30,910 nt of DNA from Gonapodya sp. JEL0774 (Eukaryota > Monoblepharomycota > Monoblepharidomycetes > Monoblepharidales > Gonapodyaceae): contig JADIIX010000176.1 in assembly GCA_027604505.1 (NCBI GenBank), forward strand, positions 7,831 through 38,740, written 5' to 3'. Positions 1-10,505 of this stretch are shown here, piece after piece. A program made the position numbers and the translations under genes. Every line of letters starts with the position of its first letter. Position 1 is the first letter of the stretch. Below the pieces are notes generated by a model. The model did no database searches. It was not told the origin of the DNA and saw only the letters and a list, made by a program, of their open reading frames with translations.

Positions 1-36
1 CTCCACCCCCTGGTCCTTTTTCAATTTAAAAATTAA

Positions 37-57
37 CCCCCCCCCCCCCCCCCCCCC
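37..57. repeat. Poly-C homopolymer (21 nt)
   Basis: An uninterrupted run of 21 C residues lies just upstream of the first recognisable desaturase exon. It is followed by a pyrimidine-rich stretch and an AG at 81-82, so it most likely sits inside an intron. Homopolymers of this length are prone to sequencing and assembly length error, so the true length is uncertain. Confidence 0.9.
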
Positions 58-82
58 AACGGCATTCCCTCACCCTCACAAG

Positions 83-1253
83 ACTGGTATGTACTTGCAC
101 GACGGGTCACACCTGAGTGTGACGAGGAGGCCTTGGGTATGGAAAGCGTTTGGAATAATCGGCGGGGATCTGTTGAATGGCTTTTCTTACGTTCATTGGT
201 ACGCCGTGCGAGCAACATTCGGTATCAGAATTGCGCACTTGTCCTGACCAAATTTATCACAAGGTTTTACAAACATACAATCGGACACCATTCGTACACA
301 AACGTCTTTGGCGCTGATCCTGACAATTCGATCAAAGATCCCGGGTTTCGTCGCCTCTCCCCACTTCAAAAGTGGCTTCCCCGGTACGAAGGTCAGGAAA
401 TGTGGGCCCCTCTCATGTACTGTTTTTGGAGCACTATGAAGAGACCAGACGAGATAATCGAGATGTACTTCTCAAAGAAGATCATGAATATTCGGGTCAA
501 TGAGCTGACTCTTGGTGATCATGTCGTGTTTTGGGGGGGTAAAGTGAGTTTAGAGAGTGAGGGATGTTCATTGCGACCTTGAAGACTAAACTGTGTATCT
601 GCTCGATAGGCATTCTTCTTTGCAACTCAACTGTTTATTCCCTGTCTGTGGATCGGATGGAGGACCATCCTTCTCTTCATCCTTTCGGAATTTGCAATGT
701 CATACTGGCTCACTATAATGATTGGCACGAACCATGTCGCGACCGGCTGTGCTTGGCCTGAACCTGATCCGAAGACCAACATGCTGCCGTACGACTGGGC
801 GGAACACCAAATAATCAGTTCGATGGATTTCTCTCACGACTCATGGTTTTGGACCGTGTTTTCCATCGGATTCAATTTCCAGGTACGTCCACCTGTGCTT
901 TTGTCTGCACGTTAAAGCAGTATTACCTCCGCCCTATGGGGCATAAGTGGAAAAGAGAGGAAGGAGGACGGCTCGCTCAAAGGAGATAAATCATCTCTGA
1001 ACATGTTTCCTTACAGGCAACACACCACATATTCCCTAAGATCAACCAATACTACCATCCGGTTCTCAGTGACATCGTTTCGAGCACGTGTGAAGAGTTT
1101 GGGATCAAGTTCAACTACATTGTGAGTGAATTCGCAATTCTAACGGAAGGTTTTCAGTACAAAACTTGTGGAACAAATCCCCAGCCCACGACGTACGGCG
1201 CAATACTGTTGCATTTGGACCACCTACGGGTCATGGGAAAGAAGAGTGACTGA
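83..1253 (+). CDS. Front-end (cytochrome b5-type) fatty acid/sphingolipid desaturase, 5' partial
   Basis: Membrane-bound di-iron desaturase of the endoplasmic reticulum, inserting a double bond into an acyl or sphingoid chain. Exons are read as 83-198, 264-543, 610-882, 1017-1121 and 1158-1253. All three histidine boxes are visible: HDGSH (98-112), HTIGHH (274-291) and the family-typical QATHH, in which Q ends one exon (880-882) and ATHH opens the next (1017). Between boxes two and three are hydrophobic stretches suited to paired membrane helices (610-740). The Q in box three is characteristic of front-end desaturases, which usually carry an N-terminal cytochrome b5 domain; that part would lie upstream of the window and is not seen. 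The last proposed intron (1122-1157) is only 36 bp, in frame and stop-free, so its removal is uncertain. Regiospecificity (delta-5, -6 or -8 class) cannot be told from sequence. Confidence 0.85.
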
Positions 1254-1504
1254 GCAATGGCAATCGTCATGGATTATGCATCTCAACAGACAACATGTGA
1301 ACTTTTAATTAGTAACGTATTCTCAACGAACTTTTAGTATGTAGTCAATCTTCACTTGTGTAATGAATCTAGGATGGTGTACACCCGTTCTCCACTGCTG
1401 TATATAAAAGATAATGAATTGGGGGATGGAGCGCGGGTAACATCCTGGTGCAACCTATGACAAACAGGGACTGGAGACCTTTGGTAGGGAAACTTGTCGG
1501 CACC

Positions 1505-4402
1505 ATGCAAATGTGCACTCCCAGCTTCACGGGAACTCTGCTCCCTCGATCGCACTCGTCCCCGCTGCTTCCTTTTCTTTTGCCGCGTCTCCACCGCACC
1601 CCGTCCCCAGCACACCCACACTCCCGCTCACTAGCATCAGCCAACTCCACTCAATCCACCTACAGGTCCACCCAATCCACCCAATGGTCCACCGAATCTC
1701 TTCATCACGAATCGCTATACGATGTCGTCATCGTTGGTGGTGGCGTCGCCGGAACTGCGCTCGCTGCGGCTCTCTGTACGATCCGCTATTGCTCTGACTC
1801 ATGCACTATTCGGGCGCCCATTCACTTTCGATCATATCCAATTCCCTCATTTCCCTTCCCTTCCACTTGTAGCATCGAAACCGTCTCTCGCCAAATCCCG
1901 CGTCGCGCTTATCGAATCGGCAGATCTGTACGTCAAACCAGAGTCTGCACATGGCCGCTACTCTAATCGAGTCAGCTCATTCAATCCATCGTCTGTGGAT
2001 TTTTTCAAAAGTGAGTTCATGCAGTCGACTATTTTTTGGGGGGCAGAAAAGGAGTTGTAGGCGAGTATGGATGTGTGACAGATGATTGGTGGGAACCGAA
2101 GATTGCAGATCGTTGGGCAGCGCTCGTCCTCTTTAGATCTTTTATCCAATGGACTTTACAACTTGTATTGACCAGTGCCAGTAATGGGCTGTGGGAGTTG
2201 AATTGGTGTCGCAATGGTTGTGGGTTCGGAACCTTTTCAAACTGACACGGTTCACCGAAAAGGCGTGCAGAAGGCGAAGTGTACACGGCGCTTGGCATTT
2301 GTGTATACAGGACCTGCCATTTTACAACCGAACAATTGGAAATTGGCTTGGTGGGACAGACGGAAAGGCACGACGTCGTCTATTTCGTGTCACTCATACG
2401 GATGCGCGCCCACGTTCCTGAAGTCCTGGTGTTTGTGTCACTGCTCACTCGTCTCATAACTCATTCAACCCCACATTCCTATCCCTTGCTGACGGCACCA
2501 ATCGGAAATGCCAGCTCTCGGCATCTGGTCCCACCTCGAATCACATAGTCGAACCAGGGCTTTTACAAAGATGGAGGTGAGCGATTTGCGGTATAGGGTG
2601 GGGGTGGGTGGAATCAGGGCGGGAGACTGATGAAGGGATGAGAGGAAGGAAAGGTTCTGGACCCGTAGTGGTACGGGACAGTGCACGTGATCGAGCCAAG
2701 CAAGAGAGAAGCGCTACAACTGTAGCGTTGACGCAAATTTGCGGAGGGTGGTGTTCGGGATCTAGGAACGGACCGCTTTCAACAGGTACCCTCCCAGCAC
2801 TACAACCAACATTGACATGTATCATTCGTTACTTGTTGCCCCTCTCACATCCTCACTTCTCATCAACCGCCCCCTCTTCCCTCACCCTGACTCCAGGTCT
2901 GGGACGCCATCGGCAACGGCCGAGTTTCCTTCTCGACCCCAGAAACTCCCATCGCCCACATCATCGAAAACAACGCCGTGCAAGCTGCGCTCGTAGCGAT
3001 GATTGACCGAGAAGGTGGGAACGGCGGAGCGACAGTGGAGGTGTTCAATAGAGAGCGAGTCAAGGATATCAAGAGGTGGGAGACGCCCAAAGTGTTAGGA
3101 GGAGCGGAGAGGAACGAAGGGGTTGAGCAAGGTCAAGTGGACTTTTTGGACCAAATCGAGTGGCCAGAGGTTGTCCTGGAGTCAGGGAAGAGGATCAAGG
3201 CCCGATTACTGGTTCGTTGGCGGGTCATGGACTGGTTCGTTCTCTTCAACGAGGGTCGTCATCCCCTCACTCTCACTTATGCTGCCCTCAGATTGGTGCC
3301 GACGGCGCTCCCTCCCGCGTTCGTTCATTTGCCGGTGTAGACTTTTTCGGGTGGGATTATGATCAGCGTGGACTTGTTGCGACCCTGAAAGTCGACGAAA
3401 GAGACGAGAATGTCACTGCGTGGCAGAGGTTTTTACCGACAGGACCGGTGTCCTTGCTACCGGTAAGTGCATGGCAGGGAATCCCGTTTGCTCTGACACA
3501 GTTTCCCAACTTCCCCACTCCACCCGCCTACATTCTCAGCTCGCTCCCGGTTACAGCTCCATGGTTTGGTCGACTACTCCCGCACTCGCTTCTCTCCTCC
3601 CCAAACTCCCCGCATCCGTGTTCACCACCCTCGCGAACGCCGCGTTTCACAACACGGTCCCCGACTTGGAGTTCCTCACTTCACAAGCTCAACGGGAGTT
3701 CGGTTCTCCCACCGCCACCGCCACACCGTCCTCCACAACAGACTACGCTATGGAAGCTGAGTGGGGTCGCTCGATAGTTCGCCCGGTTGTGAACATTGGG
3801 ACGTATCCCACTCCCCCAGAGATTCTGGACGTGCAAGAGGGGTCTCGTGCGCCTTTTCCCTTGAGGTTGAGGCATGCGGGAAGGTATGTTACCGATAGAG
3901 TGGCGCTGGTTGGGTGAGTACGAGAGTTTCTGCTGCATCCCGGTGAGGCAATATTTTGAAACGCTTTGGTCTTCCCTTATCGCGCCGCCGCCGTGTTATG
4001 TAGTGATGCAGCACATTTGGTGCATCCGCTCGCGGGGCTAGGGCTTAACATGGGCTTGGGCGACGTTCAGGCACTCGCCGATGTGCTGGGTGAAGCTGCT
4101 GCGAACGGAGCAGACCTCGGTCCGTAACTTGCCTGCCTTTCACTCCTCTCGGTGCTACGTCGCACGTGCTGACCTTCTTCAACCATCTTCCAGGATCCAT
4201 CCACGTCGTCCAAACGTACGCCTCGTCCCGCTACCTCCCGAATCTTGTAATGCTGGGTGTCCTGGACAAGTTTAAGTGGTTGTTCTCGAACGACGTGGCT
4301 CCATTAGCGTGGTTAAGGTCCGCGGGGATGGATGCGTTCAATGCGATCGAGCCAGTAAAGTTGATGGCCATGAGGTTTGCAAGTGGGAAGGGGTTGTTTT
4401 GA
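1505..4402 (+). CDS. COQ6: Ubiquinone biosynthesis flavin monooxygenase COQ6
   Basis: FAD-dependent ring hydroxylase of coenzyme Q synthesis, acting on the matrix face of the mitochondrial inner membrane in the CoQ synthome. Exons: 1505-1775, 1873-2010, 2515-2576, 2897-3211, 3292-3462, 3540-3913, 4004-4119, 4194-4402, giving 551 residues, longer than the usual 460-480 or so because of the N-terminal leader and some insertions. The ATG at 1505 opens a Ser/Arg/Pro-rich, acid-poor leader that suits a mitochondrial presequence; ATGs at 1457 and 1511 are alternatives. Motifs in order: dinucleotide-binding VGGGVAG near residue 80, the DG motif [10 protein letters not shown] near 263, and the FAD-ribityl GD motif followed by [14 protein letters not shown] near 443-465. 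The exon 3 to exon 4 join restores IWSHLES..KMEVWDA, typical of the family. Introns 2 (504 bp) and 3 (320 bp) are far longer than the rest. Confidence 0.93.
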
Positions 4403-4485
4403 GGTTGGAGGGCAGCGGGTCGTAACACCGGCATGAGTGATGGAAGATCAAGATTTTATGGTGACCTTGCTAGTAGTTCTGTGTG

Positions 4486-4491
4486 AATAAA
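4486..4491 (+). terminator. Poly(A) signal AATAAA of COQ6
   Basis: A canonical AATAAA hexamer lies 84 bp past the COQ6 stop codon, a normal distance for a fungal 3' UTR. It is seen directly; its use is inferred. Confidence 0.5.
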
Positions 4492-4499
4492 CGTGCCAA

Positions 4500-7230
4500 A
4501 GCAATGTCATTCAATCAATGATAGTTTAATACTCTTCGATGGGCGCTGGAGGTTTGCAAGCGCGTTCAAGCACTGTTTCCATTATCTGTCACCGCAAAAC
4601 GTTCAACTATGGAGGGACAACGGGGGTTGTTTGTGAAGCGTTGTACAACAGTCCCCCCCTCTGCAAATTTGACCATTGGACGTTTGACGAACATAACGGA
4701 TTCATATTGGGTCTATATTTCATTCAGCAGCCACTCATGCTTGTGCTTCTGTACGATTCTCTTCGATAGATCTTACTTTGACCAAATATTCTCGCAAGTC
4801 ATTTCATTTCCCGTTGCGGTGAGCGTTTCGATGGAGGCTGCGTCCTCTCCAAGCATAGATGCCGATGTTCGAGTGCTTGTCTCGATTTCATTTTTCCGGA
4901 TGCCTCCCAATCCCGCGCTTGACTCCCTTCAGCGTGTTTTCACATCTCAGCGCGTGACGCAATAATCACGCTCTCCACCACCTTCATTCCATCAAGCTTG
5001 GCGGACTCTCGATCAGCAGTGGGGCCACATTGCGGGAACACGATCGCTCGCACTCAAAAAGGTGAGCAAGTTAGGTTGCCGAGAATCACGAACAGATATC
5101 GGTACCATTCGTAGCAGAATTACGCACCTTGTCAGCGAGCGTCTGAAAGGTTCACAAGAACATGCTCATCCACAGTAACAAAACAGGTGCACAGCAGGCA
5201 CATCAGCACAGCAGTACCGTGGTGATTATTGCAGGCAGAAACCAGCAGCTGTAATAACCCTTTCACAGAGAGACACACTGAGACAAGATTTCGTAAAGCG
5301 CAAGCCCCTCCGCTACAAACCTCTCCGCACAACTGGACATCAATGCAATTGCGTTCCCAATTTCGCCCATTCGATCTCGGATAAAACGGAATATATCCCC
5401 ATAACAAGGGCGCCAATAACCTTGACCGACCCTATTGATTTCCGCGGTTTATTGTTGCGGAGTCAGGTGGGGTGGTGGGAAGCCTGAATTTGCGTGACTG
5501 TGTTATTGGAAACTCCGAGGCTGTGGAAGCGGGCATTAGTGAGGGCGAAGGATACGCATGGCACGAAGAATGGGAAGGAGGGCGATGAACACGGCGTCGG
5601 TAGACCGAACCAAAGCGTATGGCGAGTAGCGGGACGAAGCTGAACGAGTAAAGGATGTTGACAGGGCTCCTGGACACGTTGATGTCAAACGGGCATCCTC
5701 CAAAACTCACCCATAAAATGACAGCACAAAGTAACAATCCTCTTTCGGTTACCCATTCACAGTCTTGTCTCCTTCATCGACTTCATCGAACAGGGACGAA
5801 GGGCGGGGGAGTTGTGGGCGGCCAATCTACATTGGGATCGCATTTTGTGTGACTTTGCGGAGTGAACGAAGCCTCCATCGGAGGCAACAAACGCGTCAAG
5901 AACAGAACTACCACGAACAGCGATCTCGAAACCGCGGCGTGATCCTCTTTACCCACTCCAGCGTATATCTGGCCACTCAATCGATCGAAAAGTTAACCAG
6001 ACACCGCCCCTTTTCTCGACGCTATCTGCACCCACCCCACTCTTGTGTCTTGTGAAACAGCTTACTCCTAAATGTTTTCTGCTTTCGAGTGTTTGTACGA
6101 TCTCTCTTGCCAGTGCCATTGCGTTCGATGTCATTGGAGATGTTAATTTCGACAGAGGAAACGGGAATGGGGAATTGCAGATTGCCGTCCGACACTGGAG
6201 TGTTGGTGATTTGAAAAAGGAAGTTCATAGAGAGCAGAGCAGGGCTGCGTTATCGTCAGAGGAAGCACCGGACCACTCAACCGGCGGGAGTGCCGGCCAG
6301 ATTGTTTCAGGTATTTGGTCCGGATTCATCTGAAACATGTGCCAGGTGATCGAGAAACGTGCGGCCTTCAGTACCACTATTCTCCTTCCTTCCTTCCAAT
6401 GAGTCCCCGCCCCATCCAATTTACTCGGTCTATGCCTGTCAAGTGGCGAAACCAACCCACCTAAAAACGACCATCTTCCCTCCCCATCCAACTTCCTTTG
6501 CTCACGAACAAATTACGTCGTATCGAGTGTCGAACTCTACACCTATATTATTTGTATGTATATAATTGCCTTTCAGTCACGGCGGTTTCGGTTTCACCGT
6601 CATAGTGCGGCACTTAGGGCAGGCAGAGACGGAGCTGGGACTTTCACTTCGACGTTCATTGGTACAAAAGGATCGCTTTACATAATAGTTTATATCTTTC
6701 TCTATTGATCCGTTCATACTAATCGAGCGCATATTCTCCCTCATATATCTCCTCATTGCATTGGGGTAAACTTATGAAATCTAAGTCAAAAGTGAAGGAT
6801 TTTCTTGAACTTTGGAAGTTAAATTTGTCGCTAATGACAAATGATTCGAAAAGGGGGATATGAACAAAATACAGATTCTCCGTCAGAGCATAGTCCAAAG
6901 GCAAACCGAGGATCCCCCAATTATACCATGAACGAACAGCCAACCAAAAACTGATTTCTGTTTCACTCATTTATTTTCAAGCCCCATGCTTTTCCCAAAA
7001 ATGAGTAAATAGTGCAAAAGAACATGTCGAAATTCCAAAATATTTCGTTTTCGATGTTGAGGCTCAAGGGTGATGGCTCGGGCACTGCCTCTCCCTTCAA
7101 ACCCCAAGTACAAGCACCGTCGTTGCTTATCGCGACCGCTCAGGTACTGATTTGCTTCCGACATCTGGGAATTCTTCGCTTGGAGAGGCCTTGCTTGTTT
7201 CTGAAGTTTTCAATTGTATCAGGCTACTCT
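4500..7230. other. Poorly resolved stretch, no gene confidently assigned
   Basis: No frame here shows a family I recognise. Several short open stretches look partly protein-like but conflict between strands. On minus, 5402-5275 encodes a helix-like segment containing RDRMGEIGNAIALMSSCAER, preceded by an acceptor-like site near 5437. On plus, 6113-6333 is open after a good acceptor (CTTGCCAG at 6105-6112) and ends in a stop at 6331-6333. On minus, 6120-6062 is open again. None can be joined into a convincing gene by eye. The part from about 6560 to 7000 is AT-rich and carries no protein-like frame. A small multi-exon gene on either strand remains possible. Confidence 0.5.
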
Positions 7231-7455
7231 CTGCGTGTGGAGTAGTATGCCAGCACCCTCTAGTGGCTCATCTGAGAAAAGTATCTGCACATCTGTAGAC
7301 ACACGGTCCACCGAGCTGGTAGAGCTCTCCACACTTTGCAGAGAGGGAGATAGGACATGGTAGGTACCGCTGAGCTGGAATGGTGTAGGCTACAAAAGAG
7401 TGTTGGCAACTGTTGTCATTGAATATATGTCTGGAGTTCAGAAAAATCAACTGAT

Positions 7456-8126
7456 TCATTCATTTGCGGAACTGGGAATCCACTTGTGTGCAGCACTTTG
7501 GGTCCTCAAAGTATGCATCTCAGCAAAAGCTTCCAGATAATCCACTACTAGGGTCCATGAGCGATAAGGCGACGAAGTCACAGTACGAACAGATATAAAT
7601 TCACATACAGGAACTCTGGCGCATGCGAAGCCCTCAAAAACTTTGTCGACGTTCATAGAACAGTCGGCTCCAGACTTTCCAACGTCAAGACGCAACTCAA
7701 TACTATTGATGCAACCTTCGGGGAAGATTCCATTTGATACTGCAGCTAAGGCACTTCGGTCGTGTCAGACGGTCTTCCCAGAGAATCACACACAAAGAGG
7801 AAAGAGGCAAGTGTGCGTCATATGTCACGAAGTTTCATTGTTGAGAGCAGACCCTGAACCGATGAAAGTCCGGAGTACTGAATGGTAGCTTGAAAACCGC
7901 TTCCAGGCCCAGTTTCCAACCACCAGCTTCTGTTCAAAGCACTCTCTGCCATCATAGTAAGGAGCGCCGATTTCTTTTCATCCGCTGGATGAAATGAACG
8001 GTCTGGTGGAAGGAAGACCAATGTGGTACACAGAGGAGAGAGAAAGCCATTCGAATACACTTGGCTACACCATGGAAAAGAGTCTCGCTGAGCAAGAGAA
8101 ACCCTCGAACTCAGAATAGCGTGCAT
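7456..8126 (-). CDS. Hypothetical protein, faintly F-box/leucine-rich-repeat-like
   Basis: Two minus-strand exons join in frame: 8126-7829 and 7739-7456, with an 89-bp intron from GTGACA to GCTGCAG that has a CTGAC branch point. The join gives MKLLSNGIFPEGCINSIELR. The product is rich in Leu, Ser and Trp. Its tail (about 7520-7456, containing DYLEAFAEMHTLRT) resembles the leucine-rich stretches that follow F-boxes in Agaricomycete F-box proteins, but I see no clear F-box and no named domain. A leucine-rich open stretch further upstream on the same strand (about 8253-8200, with TLLTLAEFQLRRVRQLV before a GTGAGC donor) could be an earlier exon, and the 3' end could reach about 7245. Boundaries are therefore soft. 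It would be head-to-head with CSN2. It may also be a decayed copy. Confidence 0.35.
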
Positions 8127-8364
8127 TGTCAGGAAAGTCGGGACGTTATGCTAAGATGCTTTTCTGTTCTTGTTCCCTCAGAACGCTCACCCACGAGTTG
8201 CCTCACTCGTCGAAGTTGAAACTCGGCCAGAGTCAGGAGAGTGTCATTACTTCAAAGTTTGCTTGTGGGCGAGGCAAGTGAAGGATCGTTGATGGACACA
8301 TCCTCATGCTGGGGCCTTCAACGTAGTCCGGCCTCCGTATTGCAAATTGTAACAACACTCAAAA

Positions 8365-10302
8365 ATGGACGACGATGACTTCATGGTGAGAAAATTCACT
8401 GGATCAGGATCGCCCACCATGCTCCTTATTCTCCCCGTCTCCGCTTGTTGGATTCATCGTGGTTTCCTGCGCCTTGACAAACTTCTTTCAATTCCACCGT
8501 CCACTTGCCCTCATCAGGTTGAGGACAACGACGAGGACTTCGACTTTGAGTATGAAGATGAAGAAGAAGAGGATGGAGCGGATGTGGGGCTCGAGAACAA
8601 GTACTACAATGCCAAGGGTATGCTTGAAGTCGTGTCTCAGGACATGTAATACCTCAGGTTTCACGTTCTTTGATTGATTAGGTCTGAAGGAAGACAATCC
8701 CGAGAAGGCTCTGAAGGAGTTCCAGGGTGTGGTGGACGCTGAGGGATCCGACAAAGGCGACTGGTTGGTAGGAGTAATGTCAAACCTGGAAACCACCCCA
8801 ACTCGAATCGTTCGTTTGTTGTTAAAACCCAGGGGCTTCAAAGCTCTGAAGCAAATGGTGAAAGTAACATTCAAGATGGAGGACTATGCCAGCTGCCTCA
8901 AGCACTACCAAAAGCTACTGGGTTTTACTAAAACAATCACTCGTAATTACGCCGAGAAGTCGATAAATAACACCCTGGACTTCGTGAGCGGCTCGGGTGA
9001 TATGGATTTCCTGGAGAATTTCTACTCTACGACTCTCGTCGCTCTCGAAGAGGCCAAGAATGATGTGCGTTTTGCGAACGAGAACCCGACTGGAGTTTGG
9101 TTCCACTGATGTATAAACTCTGATATGGGTCATTTTCTTCGGCAGCGCCTTTGGACGAAAACAAATTTGAAGCTCGCCAAGTTGTGGCTCGATCGACAAG
9201 AGTACAACCGCCTCAACCGAATCCTCCGTCAACTCCACCAGAACGTGCAAAATGACGATGGCTCGGATGATCAGCGAAAGGGGACTTTACTACTGGAAAT
9301 TTTCGCTATTGAGATCCAGATGCATACGGAGACTCGAAACAACAAGAAACTCAAGCAACTTTACCACCAGTGTTTGGGTGTGAAATCAGCAATCCCACAT
9401 CCGCGTATCATGGGAGTAATTCGCGAATGTGGTGGTAAAATGCACATGGGGGAGAAAGAATGGGAGAAGGCTCAAACAGATTTCTTCGAGGCATTCAAAA
9501 ATTACGATGAGGCGGGGAGCCCTCAAAGAATACAATGTCTCAAGTGAGTTGACGTCGCAAATTTACAAGCCTGTCGAACTGCCGCCTGCTTTGGCACATC
9601 TAAATGGATTCCGCCCCCCACAGGTATCTGGTTTTGGCGAACATGCTCACTGAGTCGCAAATCAACCCTTTCGACTCTCAGGAAACGAAGCCGTAAGTTG
9701 GGGGATGCTTTCTTCTGTTTTACTCACTGACTGAGCCATGTTGACTCCATCGAATCCCTAGGTACAAGAATGACTCCCAAATTGCTGCCATGACCAACTT
9801 GGTGAACGCATATCAGAGGAAAGACATTCGAGAGTTCGAGAAAATTTTGAAAGGTTTGATAAAGATTGTGCTATGATTCGCCCTCGCCCTCGAAAGCTCA
9901 TTTGACGTGCTCGCCTTTCCAGAAAACCGAGAAAGCATAATGGGCGATAGCTTCATCCGACAATATATCGATGACGTTCTTCGAAATATCCGGTTGCAGG
10001 TGGTAATCCGGCTAATCAAGCCGTATACCCGAATCGAGATCCCGTTTGTTTCGAAGGTGAGCGACATCCCGTCGCGATACAAGCGATTGAAAGTCTTACC
10101 CAGCGAATCTTTTCAGCATCTCAATGTCTCAAATCCCGAGGTCGAAGAACTTTTGGTCAGTTTGATTTTGGACCAAAAGATAGAAGGGAGGATCGACCAA
10201 GTGAACCAAACTCTGGAACTGCAACGAGAGGCGGCTGGTGATCTGCATGCGGGATTAGACAAGTGGTCAAACCAGGTAGGGAATCTGTACAAAACAGTGT
10301 GA
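8365..10302 (+). CDS. CSN2: COP9 signalosome subunit 2
   Basis: PCI-domain scaffold subunit of the COP9 signalosome, the nuclear and cytosolic complex that removes NEDD8 from cullin-RING ubiquitin ligases; CSN2 contacts the cullin and RBX1. Exons: 8365-8385, 8518-8617, 8682-8763, 8833-9064, 9146-9543, 9624-9692, 9762-9853, 9923-10056, 10117-10302, giving 437 residues, close to the roughly 440 of animal CSN2. The N-terminus is acidic (MDDDDFM, then an [10 protein letters not shown] run), as in other CSN2 proteins. Helical-repeat signatures include [32 protein letters not shown] and [14 protein letters not shown]. The PCI part reads [16 protein letters not shown] then [13 protein letters not shown]. 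The tiny 21-bp first exon is typical of fungal versions. It is the signalosome paralogue of the proteasome lid subunit RPN6. The next gene begins about 200 bp downstream on the same strand. Confidence 0.96.
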
Positions 10303-10505
10303 GTATTTGTGTTTGTGCATCGGTAAATCACGCCACTGACACACTTCGGTTGACTGATAACTTATCCCAAAAACAAATTTGTAGTATAAACAAATGTGTA
10401 TGAAATATCACCAAATAATAATAGGAAGTGAATTGCAAAGAGGGATCCCAAAAGACTTTGCGATCTTGCAGGAAGTCGGCACTGACCTGAACACACAGCA
10501 CGACC

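Noticed and set aside
4539-4965. Overlapping plus-strand open frames just after COQ6
   Set aside because: They begin downstream of the COQ6 poly(A) signal, share no motif with any family, and use two frames over the same DNA without a splice explanation.
5400-5980. A possible small membrane protein (PMP3-like) on the minus strand
   Set aside because: A hydrophobic stretch and GYIP-like words were seen, but in different frames, and the conserved FPP and GC..DF..N pattern could not be assembled.
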